From contig NZ_LT727811.1 in the NCBI RefSeq assembly GCF_900162665.1, positions 1 to 37,763 of the forward strand: a DNA stretch of 37,763 nt, given 5' to 3'. Below, piece after piece: positions 25,660-37,763 of the stretch (positions are counted from its first letter, which is position 1; every line of letters starts with the position of its first letter). The DNA is from Oceanobacillus sojae (lineage in GTDB: Bacteria > Bacillota > Bacilli > Bacillales > Amphibacillaceae). A program made the position numbers and the translations under genes. A model generated the notes under the pieces. The model searched no databases. It was not told the DNA's origin and saw only the letters and a program-made list of their open reading frames with translations.

Positions 25660-26097
25660 AGTAATCTCCTTTCTTTAAATGTTGACTTGAAATGCATTTT
25701 CTAAATGATTAAGTATACTGTAATAGCGGCCACTGCACCAATACAGACTGGGAATAAAGCTGGGACTGGGACTGCGACTGGGACTGCGATTACTCGCCCC
25801 ACCGAAAAACATTTGCGATTACTCGCCCCATTGAAGGGCTTTTACGATTATTTGTCCCAATGAAAACCATGGAGATTACTTGCCTCGCCTAATACGTTTG
25901 TGCGCTGAAAACCACTGTACTGAATAATGTTTCATTTTATATTTTGTCTTATATTGCGGAATAATATTTTCAGTTAATCATTTCCCGGGAAATTATAACA
26001 TATTTCGTTTTATTATTTCATTAACAAATACTATTCAAACGGAGACTGGCAAACATGCAGCATGACTTGTTATTTTGAAGCCCCTTATTCTGTGTAT
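25660..26097. other. Intergenic region atpC / ywzB
   Basis: About 440 bases, with no gene. It contains hexamer and 29-base tandem repeats at 25762-25887; the remainder is AT-rich. Confidence 0.55.
25762..25887. repeat. Hexamer tract followed by 29-bp tandem repeats
   Basis: Five hexamers of the form G(G/C)GACT run from 25762 to 25791. From 25786 a block GCGATTACTCGCCCCA recurs with a 29-base period: 25786-25801 and 25815-25830 are identical, 25844-25859 and 25872-25887 are increasingly diverged. A GAAAAxC motif lies between units. There are only four units and no spacer variety, so it is not a CRISPR. Confidence 0.8.
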
Positions 26098-26139
26098 AAA
26101 ATAAACTCCCTGTCCATTATTCCGGAAGGGAGTTTATTT
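26098..26139 (-). terminator. Terminator of the ATP synthase operon
   Basis: AAATAAACTCCC (26099-26110) pairs perfectly with GGGAGTTTATTT (26128-26139) around a 17-base loop, with a T-rich minus-strand tail. It lies 13 bases after the atpC stop. Confidence 0.85.
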
Positions 26140-26151
26140 GAATGTTTCATT

Positions 26152-26553
<402 letters not shown>

Positions 26554-26564
26554 TTACCCCTCCT

Positions 26565-26608
26565 AACAGTTGAGGATGATTCATAATAATGCATCATCCT
26601 CAACTGTT
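26565..26608 (-). promoter_or_regulatory. 15-bp perfect hairpin between atpD and atpC
   Basis: AACAGTTGAGGATGA (26565-26579) and its exact complement (26594-26608) surround a 14-base loop. On the minus strand it is followed immediately by the atpC ribosome site and not by a T-run, so it should act in the mRNA (processing, stability or reduced atpC translation). Confidence 0.75.
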
Positions 26609-26610
26609 TA

Positions 26611-28029
<1,419 letters not shown>

Positions 28030-28045
28030 TTACCTATCTGTGTAA

Positions 28046-28924
<879 letters not shown>

Positions 28925-28937
28925 CTATAAGGAATGC

Positions 28938-29105
28938 GGGCCGAGTACTTTGGCTTACCGGCCCTTTTCACTTTTATCACGGTGTAACTGTCCGTTCATC
29001 TCCTGTTTTCAGATAGATAAAACAATTTGAGAAGGCAGAAAATCAGGTCAGTTCACACCTGGAATTATTCAACTGCAGCAGGAGATTGATAACATCCCCG
29101 CTGCA
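28938..29105 (-). promoter_or_regulatory. Hairpins in the atpA-atpG gap
   Basis: The gap is about 225 bases, long for an atp operon. It holds GGGCCG/CGGCCC with a further GTA/TAC pair (28938-28964), a small CAGGT/ACCTG hairpin near 29044-29060 and TGCAGC/GCTGCA (29074-29105). None has a T-run on the minus strand. Probable RNA processing or stability elements. Confidence 0.45.
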
Positions 29106-29132
29106 TGAAGTCTCATTCTATTCACAGGCATC

Positions 29133-30650
<1,518 letters not shown>

Positions 30651-30662
30651 TCACCCCTATCA

Positions 30663-31208
30663 TCATTTATTAGCAGACACAATACTACGGGAGATTCGAT
30701 CTAGTTTCCCTTTTACCGTACCGTCATAAATCGTATTTCCAACTCTGATTTTCATCCCTCCAAGAACGGAAGGGTCGACGATATTGTTCAGTTGAACTGC
30801 GCTTTTACCTAACCGGACTGCAAAAGAACGCTCTAAATGATTCTTTTCCTCATCCGATAATTTGCGTGTCGAATATACTGTAGCATCTGCCACTCCTTTT
30901 GCATCATTTACTAAAGAAATGAACTCGTCGATAATGGTTGGAATGATCGTTGTCCGATGGCGATCCACAAGTAATTGAAGTGTATTCAAAAGGGTTTGAT
31001 CTATCCCTTGGAATGCTTCAATTACAAGCTGTTTCTTTTTTGCATTATCAATTTTTGGATGCGTCAGGAATTTAGCTAATTTTTTATCATTCTGAAAAAC
31101 AGGCTGTACAATTTTAAAATCTGCGACAAACTGTTCTAATTTTTGCTGTTCTGCTGCAAGGCTGAAAAGAGCATCTGCATATCGTTTTGCAACTACTACA
31201 TTACTCAT
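30663..31208 (-). CDS. atpH: ATP synthase F1 delta subunit
   Basis: Joins the peripheral stalk (b subunits) to the top of F1. 181 residues: N-terminal helical bundle (about 1-105) and C-terminal domain ending in VDPSVLGGMKIRVGN, the family signature. The start ATG overlaps the atpF stop as ATGA (31208-31205), so the two are translationally coupled. Confidence 0.96.
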   Translation of the reverse strand: MSNVVVAKRYADALFSLAAEQQKLEQFVADFKIVQPVFQNDKKLAKFLTHPKIDNAKKKQLVIEAFQGIDQTLLNTLQLLVDRHRTTIIPTIIDEFISLVNDAKGVADATVYSTRKLSDEEKNHLERSFAVRLGKSAVQLNNIVDPSVLGGMKIRVGNTIYDGTVKGKLDRISRSIVSANK

Positions 31209-31732
31209 CGCTCTTCTCCTACCTCTTTAATGTATTCGTTGATCAACTTCTCTTGATCCTGCTCGCTTAATTCTTTCTCTATTACCTTGCTTGCGATCAA
31301 TACAGATAGAGATGCCACTTTATCTTGTAATGCCTGAATCGCTCTTTCTTTCTCGTTTTGAATATCTGCCTGAGCAGCTTCTTTAATGCGTTCTGCTTCT
31401 TTCTTCGCAGCTGCAATAATCTGCTCCTGCTGACTGGTGCCTGCTGATTTTGCATCTTCAATCATTTTTTGAGCTTCTGCTCTAACTTGATTTAATTGAT
31501 CAGCCGCTTCTTTAGAAGCTTTTTCGGCTTCAGCTCTGCTTTTTTCGGCTTCTTCAATTTCACTCGCCACATACTGCTCCCGCTTTTCCATCATATTCAT
31601 CAATGGACCCCAAGCGAATTTTTTCAATAATGCAAGAAGTATCAGGAAGAATAATAGCTGAACCAGCATATCTGGCCATCTTAATCCACCCACGCTTGCA
31701 CCAACTGTTAATAAATCAATGTATGAATGCAC
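31205..31732 (-). CDS. atpF: ATP synthase Fo b subunit
   Basis: Peripheral stalk dimer. About 175 residues: one N-terminal membrane helix (about 20-38, LVQLLFFLILLALLKKFAWGPL) and a long charged coiled coil rich in Glu, Lys and Ala. I place the start at GTG 31732, eight bases after AAAGGAG; GTG 31741 overlaps the ribosome site. Upstream is a hairpin separating it from atpE. Confidence 0.95.
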   Translation of the reverse strand: MHSYIDLLTVGASVGGLRWPDMLVQLLFFLILLALLKKFAWGPLMNMMEKREQYVASEIEEAEKSRAEAEKASKEAADQLNQVRAEAQKMIEDAKSAGTSQQEQIIAAAKKEAERIKEAAQADIQNEKERAIQALQDKVASLSVLIASKVIEKELSEQDQEKLINEYIKEVGEER

Positions 31733-31858
31733 GAACTCCACTCCTTTCGCTAAGACATTATCCTTAAACCAGAGAAAAAATTATTTCCTTCCTCATCTGG
31801 TCTATTTTCACACGGTAAACCCGCATAAACTGCTAAAATTGCTGTGCTTGCATAAAGG

Positions 31859-31893
31859 AATGGCGAAGATTCCATAAAACGAACTTCGCCATT
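31859..31893 (-). promoter_or_regulatory. Intercistronic hairpin between atpE and atpF
   Basis: AATGGCGAAG (31859-31868) pairs perfectly with CTTCGCCATT (31884-31893). It follows the atpE stop by 18 bases and has no minus-strand T-run. It may protect the 3' end of the atpE message, whose product is needed in about ten copies per enzyme. Confidence 0.65.
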
Positions 31894-31911
31894 ATATTTC
31901 TAAAATGCGGT

Positions 31912-32160
<249 letters not shown>

Positions 32161-32173
32161 TTATAATTTTTAT

Positions 32174-32950
<777 letters not shown>

Positions 32951-33340
32951 CTAATCTTCTTTCCTTTTACGCATGGCAATTTGATAAACAATGACATCTA
33001 CCGCCATCATTAGATAAGAAGAAACAATCCCAAAAATTACAGCATACAGATGAAAATACTCTTCAAAACGAATAGCTACGACGACTGCCAAGACTGCAGC
33101 AGCCATCCTGGAAAAGGTACCTAAACCAGTTCTGGCTTTTTCGCCTGCCGCAATTGTTTTCCCAAGTTTTTCCGACTTGTATTGCAGTAACCACAAGTTA
33201 TAAAGACTAATACTACTACCTAGAATTAAACCGAGAAAGATCCGGGTATAGGGTAGAAATCCAGCGCAAAGTACTAAGATTGCTAACCAGTAAAGCATCC
33301 ATTTTCGCTGACGGATAATCATATTATCAAAATTAAACAT
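32951..33340 (-). CDS. atpI: ATP synthase protein I
   Basis: Small membrane protein encoded first in most atp operons; implicated in c-ring assembly or ion handling, not essential. 129 residues with four hydrophobic segments: two early (about 15-50) and two late (about 85-120), then a basic tail. The start is ATG 33340; the longer frame to 33373 begins with TTG and has no ribosome site, while AGGAG lies about 13 bases before the chosen ATG, a rather long spacing. Confidence 0.9.
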   Translation of the reverse strand: MFNFDNMIIRQRKWMLYWLAILVLCAGFLPYTRIFLGLILGSSISLYNLWLLQYKSEKLGKTIAAGEKARTGLGTFSRMAAAVLAVVVAIRFEEYFHLYAVIFGIVSSYLMMAVDVIVYQIAMRKRKED

Positions 33341-33594
33341 TATTGCTGCTTCACTCCTAATGCTGCCCGTCAACTAGATACATCACTATCTCAGAACATA
33401 AGTTTGCATCCGTTTTCAATCAAGTTGGGGAATTTCTTGCTAGGCAATACTACTTGTAGTCTTAGATGCGGAGGTGTTACATACTATTTGCATCTATGTA
33501 TAGAAAGCAGAGAAATGCTGTCAGCATCCTATAGAAAGCATAAAAAATTCATATGGGCTCTACCTGCTCTCCCTTTTTCTCCACACTAAATAAG

Positions 33595-33622
33595 TTTACA
33601 ATACGCCTGTAACAGTTGTCAA
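33595..33622 (-). promoter_or_regulatory. Candidate sigma-A promoter of the atp operon
   Basis: On the minus strand a perfect TTGACA (33622-33617), 16 bases, then TGTAAA (33600-33595, 4 of 6 matches). It reads into atpI with a leader of roughly 250 bases. Confidence 0.45.
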
Positions 33623-33704
33623 TGTGTATAACGCAATATACGAGGTATTTCTCAAACCGTAATAAATTGCTTCAAATCAAGCTTTATGCTAATTAAATAA
33701 GCAC

Positions 33705-33738
33705 TTGTGAATCCCTTTTCCGGCAGAGAGATTCACAA
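33705..33738 (-). terminator. Weak terminator-like dyad after the subtilase gene
   Basis: TTGTGAATC (33705-33713) and GATTCACAA (33730-33738) form a perfect 9-bp stem with a 16-base loop. No real T-run follows on the minus strand, so read-through into the atp leader is possible. Confidence 0.4.
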
Positions 33739-33813
33739 ATGCTTCCAGTTCAATTTGACAGTTTTGTGAACTTGCCTTTTTGACTAGAAAAAAGCGTCGA
33801 ATTCCTGTTCAGT

Positions 33814-36012
33814 TTACTGTATAAAAATCATCGTTTCGACCTGTTCAAATTTTCCGTTTTCAAGCTCAGCAGTAATTAATGCAAGATAATATCCGGACGC
33901 TCCGGCTTCTTCTTTGCTGAGGACTCCCTCGTGCATTCCTTCTTCAAGCTCTGCTTCTTCAAGCAGCTTCCGTTCAAATACGAAAGTCTCCGGCTGGTAC
34001 AGGTTAATCTCCAGGCTCTTCACCGGTTCTGTTAAGTAATATTGATACTTATAATTTTCGTTTTCGAAGGGCTCCAGGTAAAATTCAAAACCAGCTGTTT
34101 TAGGCTGATCTGCCTCCTGATTTACAATAATGTATGGCAGAGCATAGTTTTTCTCGTCCGCTCTGAGCGTAAGCCATCCTTCATGAACACCTTCTTCGAG
34201 CCGGTCCCGGTTCATTGACAGCTTCAGCGTTATTTCCTTTTGTTCTCCCGGCTGGATAGTGAAGGTCTGCGGAAGCCCCCACACTAAACCGTCTTTTCGT
34301 TCCGGTGTTTCAAAATAATATGTTTGTTCTTTCTCCGATTTATTTTCTATTGTTACCGATTCGGTAAACTCTTCCTGGTAGCTGTTCAGCTTCCCAAATT
34401 CCAATTGCGGGTCATAGATAATTGCGGGAGTGTTTATTGCATTATCCAGCTGCAGGACTCCCATTCCCTGAGTCGTTGCATTTAACGGGGCCCCGTTTTC
34501 TTCAAAAGGCTGTGCAGTTGTTTTAAGAGCACCGATCAGCTGCTTGTCTGTCCAGTCTGGGTGTGCCTCTTTCAAAACAGCAAAGGCTCCTGCCACATGA
34601 GGGGAAGCCATGCTCGTTCCATCCATTGCCTGATATCCTCCTGGAACAGTACTCCAAATACCAGCTCCGGGGGCGGAAATATCCGGCTTAATCGCCCATT
34701 GGACGGCAACCGGTCCTCTGGAGCTGAAGGGAGCAATTGTTAGTACGTTGTCTTTTTGAGCAGCATCGATAAAATAAGTACTTTGATTTATTTGCGACTG
34801 CAGCCACTCTCCCTCTTCCTTTTGAATAGAAGCAACCGGAATATTTACAGGCTGCCGGTTATTCTGAACGGATGCCTGCAAAGGACCGGACTCCGAATTA
34901 TAGATAATTAAAGCCTCCGCTCCCATACTTTCAGCCTGCAGCGCCAATTCAAAGAAAGGAATTTCCTTACGCCTGGTTAAAGCAATTTTCCCGCGCATGG
35001 ATTGTCCCTGTTTCATATTATCCATATCTATCATCTGATAAGAACGGTTCAACTCCCATGCAGGAGCTCCTACAGCTTCTACTAAAGAAATTTCCTTCTT
35101 TTCAAATGTATCAATAAGCACAGGATTCTTCTGTGGTGTTGTGGATGCTCCTACGGATACAGACCGGTCTGCTGTTGCCGGTGATCCGACTGTCCATGCG
35201 TCGGGCCCGCTGTTTCCGTTGGCAATCACCACAATAATCCCAAGCTCACTGGCACGATTAACGGCAATACTTGTCGGGTAATCAGGAACATTTACGTCAT
35301 TTCCTAATGAAAGGTTTATAATATCAACCTCATCTTCTATCGCCTTTTCCATAGCAGCTAGTACTTGTACGGTAGAGCCTGTCCCTCCAGGTCCCAATGC
35401 ACGATATGCGTAGATTTCTGCATCTGGAGCTACACCTTTCATATCCCCGTCACCGGCAATGATTCCTGCAACATGCGTTCCATGTGAGGTGGCTGGGCCT
35501 TCCTCCGGCGTTGTTTCCATCGGCTCATCATCAAAATCGACGAGATCATAGCCGCCCTGATAATTCTTCTCTAAGTCAGGATGATTATAATCAATCCCTG
35601 TATCAATAATACCCACCTTCACTCCCTTACCGGTGTAAGCTGTTTTATTCAAATCATGCGCTTTAGACTTGGAAGGGTCCATCTTTTCAACTACATCCGC
35701 ATTATCAGTCTGGAAAGGCAAAGCTTGATAGGTTTGATTCTGATGAAATGCCTTTATCTGTTCTATCGAACCCAGCCCGGATAATTGTTCTGCTTTCCCT
35801 TCCACTGCCAGCCCCTTAAAAACAATATCGTAAACCGCTACCACTTCCACAAATGGATGATAAGCTTCTATTTCTTCTTTTACTTTATCAGGGTCGCCTT
35901 CCACTTCAATAATGAGTGTTTGCTTGAGCTCTTCGGCATGCGTATCATTATCAATCTGCATCTGCGTTAAAATCAAGCAGACAGCAAAAAAGCATATTAT
36001 CTTTTTCCACAT
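33814..36012 (-). CDS. Secreted subtilisin-like serine protease, Vpr type (S8)
   Basis: An exported protease. The 732 residues run: signal peptide (1 to about 26, ending near THAEE), I9-type propeptide inhibitor (about 30-90), S8 catalytic domain with Asp137 (IIDTGID), His177 (SHGTHVAG), oxyanion Asn267 and Ser467 (GTSMASPHVAG), an inserted PA domain (about 325-415), and C-terminal beta-rich domains (about 530-732). The PA insertion and overall plan match minor extracellular protease Vpr; the protein is somewhat shorter. Start ATG 36012 behind GAGGTGGAG. It sits between upp and atpI, which I remember as neighbours in B. subtilis, so it may be an insertion. It likely supplies peptides that Dpp-type systems import. 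Confidence 0.93.
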   Translation of the reverse strand: MWKKIICFFAVCLILTQMQIDNDTHAEELKQTLIIEVEGDPDKVKEEIEAYHPFVEVVAVYDIVFKGLAVEGKAEQLSGLGSIEQIKAFHQNQTYQALPFQTDNADVVEKMDPSKSKAHDLNKTAYTGKGVKVGIIDTGIDYNHPDLEKNYQGGYDLVDFDDEPMETTPEEGPATSHGTHVAGIIAGDGDMKGVAPDAEIYAYRALGPGGTGSTVQVLAAMEKAIEDEVDIINLSLGNDVNVPDYPTSIAVNRASELGIIVVIANGNSGPDAWTVGSPATADRSVSVGASTTPQKNPVLIDTFEKKEISLVEAVGAPAWELNRSYQMIDMDNMKQGQSMRGKIALTRRKEIPFFELALQAESMGAEALIIYNSESGPLQASVQNNRQPVNIPVASIQKEEGEWLQSQINQSTYFIDAAQKDNVLTIAPFSSRGPVAVQWAIKPDISAPGAGIWSTVPGGYQAMDGTSMASPHVAGAFAVLKEAHPDWTDKQLIGALKTTAQPFEENGAPLNATTQGMGVLQLDNAINTPAIIYDPQLEFGKLNSYQEEFTESVTIENKSEKEQTYYFETPERKDGLVWGLPQTFTIQPGEQKEITLKLSMNRDRLEEGVHEGWLTLRADEKNYALPYIIVNQEADQPKTAGFEFYLEPFENENYKYQYYLTEPVKSLEINLYQPETFVFERKLLEEAELEEGMHEGVLSKEEAGASGYYLALITAELENGKFEQVETMIFIQ

Positions 36013-36159
36013 AACATCTCCACCTCTGTAGAGTAGTTTTCGTGGATCGATGTTATTTTATGCAAATTTTTAAACCTTTAAAGTTATACACAACGTGCTT
36101 AGAGGATATTTTCTGATGTTTATCCACAGGAACGGAAGCTGTGATTTTCTGCTGGATAT

Positions 36160-36195
36160 AAAAACAGACTGAATACTATTATCCAGTCTGTTTTT
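36160..36195 (-). terminator. Terminator of upp
   Basis: AAAAACAGACTG (36160-36171) pairs perfectly with CAGTCTGTTTTT (36184-36195), 12-base loop, A/T runs on both sides. It lies just after the upp stop. Confidence 0.88.
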
Positions 36196-36202
36196 CATTC
36201 TG

Positions 36203-36844
<642 letters not shown>

Positions 36845-36865
36845 TTAAAATTATATATCGTTCAA

Positions 36866-36894
36866 ATTGTACTGAAAATCATGTGGGCTTTCAA
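36866..36894 (-). promoter_or_regulatory. Sigma-A promoter of upp
   Basis: On the minus strand TTGAAA (36894-36889), exactly 17 bases, TACAAT (36871-36866). The start would be about 25-30 bases before the upp ATG. Confidence 0.6.
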
Positions 36895-37289
36895 GTTAAT
36901 ATTCTTATCGTATTATTAATAGTTTATTTTAAAAATTTTAATTTCCTTTTTATTATCGCTTTGATTTGTGGAGAAATCAAGTTGGTATTACTTCAAAATA
37001 AATAGATATGCTTTGAATTAAAAATGCTTTTCTGGCCGGCGCTCCGGAAATACACTACGCTGGTTGTAACGTCTAACTAAAGATTGTTATCTTTCACTCA
37101 ACTTTCGCACCTAAGAATAAACATATAAACCTTGCTGTTCCAGGATGTACATGGTCTCTATTAACATGCTTGCTTTTAGTTAACTCATCTTTTTATTTTT
37201 TGAGAAGGTTATTGTGTATAGCTTCCGCTCCGGCCAACCACTCCGCTTTCCATGGGGACGGCTTCAGCTAACTTGAAAAGAAACCCGCT
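36895..37289. other. Intergenic region upstream of upp
   Basis: No gene. It holds a truncated palindromic element (37037-37062), a 15-base inverted match to 552-566 (37096-37110) and the left half of palindromic element E1 from 37221. Confidence 0.55.
37037..37062 (+). repeat. Truncated palindromic element, copy E5
   Basis: Only the left arm block survives: CGCTCCGG, then GAAATACACTACGCTGG-like sequence as in copy E3. No matching right half follows. Confidence 0.6.
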
Positions 37290-37350
37290 TTTCAAGTGGA
37301 TCTTCAGCTCGCCCTGTTCCCATAGGAGTCTACGTGGTTGGCCTGCGCTC
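37221..37350 (+). repeat. Palindromic intergenic element, copy E1 (complete)
   Basis: Outer arms GGCCAACCAC (37232-37241) and GTGGTTGGCC (37334-37343); inner arms ACTTGAAAAG (37271-37280) and CTTTTCAAGT (37288-37297). Shared blocks are CGCTCCGG, CGCTTTCC, TTCAGCTAACTT, CCCATAGGAGTC and terminal CGCT. Its right half is repeated at 1-60. Confidence 0.85.
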
Positions 37351-37763
37351 TAATAGGATTCTACAGCGCATGGAAGAAATAATATCCTGATGAAGTTAGA
37401 TGAAATCATCGTTTTAGCCTAAATAAACAATCATGCTGGTGTTTCAAATGGTTTTTAACAGTTCAAATCATGACAGTATGAATAATTCATATCGAGAATA
37501 GCTTTCATGCATCAAAAATAAGGATTGCTGAGCATTTTTTATCATGCAACACGAAAGTTTGTACTGTCGGATCTACCTTTTATTTATTCAGTTATTTCAG
37601 TATAGAATATCCTGCCAGCGGAGGCGGACCGTTTTGACTCCTGAGGGATTAGCACCATCTGAAGATCCACTTTTGCCAAGTGATCTTCTTGGCAAAAGTT
37701 AGCTGAAGAGCGTGCCCCTAGGAAAGCAAAACGGTCCGCCGTAGCGGTGGCCTTACACTTTAC
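37290..37763. repeat. Composite repeat, right copy
   Basis: Second copy of the unit at 1-476, same orientation, about 97% identical. It contains the right half of E1, the spacer and the complete inverted E2 element. The window stops at the base equivalent to 476. Confidence 0.9.
37618..37745 (-). repeat. Palindromic intergenic element, copy E2 (right)
   Basis: Outer arms GGCGGACCGTTTTG (37623-37636) and its complement (37727-37740). Compared with the left copy the third pair is C:G (37625, 37738) instead of T:A (338, 451). The inner 12-bp stem is unchanged. Confidence 0.85.

Larger units (their letters stand above)
33341..33813. other. Intergenic region subtilase / atpI with atp leader
   Basis: About 470 bases. 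It contains the candidate atp promoter (33595-33622), an untranslated leader of about 250 bases with a small ACTAC/GTAGT hairpin, and a dyad after the subtilase gene at 33705-33738. No gene and no riboswitch I recognise. Confidence 0.5.

Noticed and set aside
25762..25887. CRISPR array
   Set aside because: Only four units, a 16-base core with a 13-base interval that is itself similar between units, and no cas genes.
33341..33594. Riboswitch in the long atp leader
   Set aside because: Only small hairpins and GATGC repeats are visible, with no conserved motif of a riboswitch class I know and no terminator/antiterminator pair.

Overview
The window looks like a chromosomal segment of a low-GC, spore-forming Firmicute of the family Bacillaceae. 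The gene content (spoIIID, spoIIQ, spoIID), the strong AGGAGG-type ribosome binding sites and the frequent GTG/TTG starts all fit. The order upp - atpIBEFHAGDC - ywzB - ywmB - murA - spoIID - spoIIQ - spoIIID matches, as I remember it, the Bacillus subtilis gene order. Acidic linkers and tails on exported proteins (SpoIIQ, SpoIID, DppE) and a BCCT-type solute transporter suggest a halotolerant genus such as Oceanobacillus or Virgibacillus. That genus assignment is inference.

Layout from left to right. 1-476 is the left copy of a composite repeat whose second copy ends the window. spoIIID (minus) follows. 1972-9438 is a plus-strand cluster: BCCT transporter, an unrecognised 571-residue protein, an atypical M19 dipeptidase-like protein, a DUF3726-like protein, an aldehyde dehydrogenase and an IclR regulator. 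From 9684 everything lies on the minus strand: spoIIQ, spoIID, a dpp-ykf operon in the order dppABCDE-ykfABCD (12477-22428), murA, ywmB, ywzB, the nine-gene ATP synthase operon (26152-33340), a Vpr-like subtilase and upp. The plus-strand cluster and the dpp-ykf operon therefore look like two insertions into an otherwise conserved sporulation/cell-wall/energy block. The subtilase may be a third.

How the genes work together. The dpp-ykf products import short peptides and degrade murein peptides (LD-carboxypeptidase, L-Ala-D/L-Glu epimerase, NlpC/P60 endopeptidase, D-aminopeptidase). The atp genes encode a complete proton-type F1Fo ATP synthase. SpoIIQ and SpoIID act at the engulfing septum, and SpoIIID is a mother-cell transcription factor. 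The 1972-9438 cluster reads like a self-contained uptake and catabolic unit for an unknown, perhaps betaine-like, compound: transporter, unknown enzymes, aldehyde oxidation and its own regulator. It is the best candidate here for an undescribed system.

Between genes there are several copies of a palindromic element whose conserved blocks flank stems that change sequence but keep complementarity. One stem pair shows a compensatory T:A to C:G change between the two end copies. A second, unrelated structured element lies inside the dpp operon. I saw no rRNA, tRNA, CRISPR array, transposase or phage gene.
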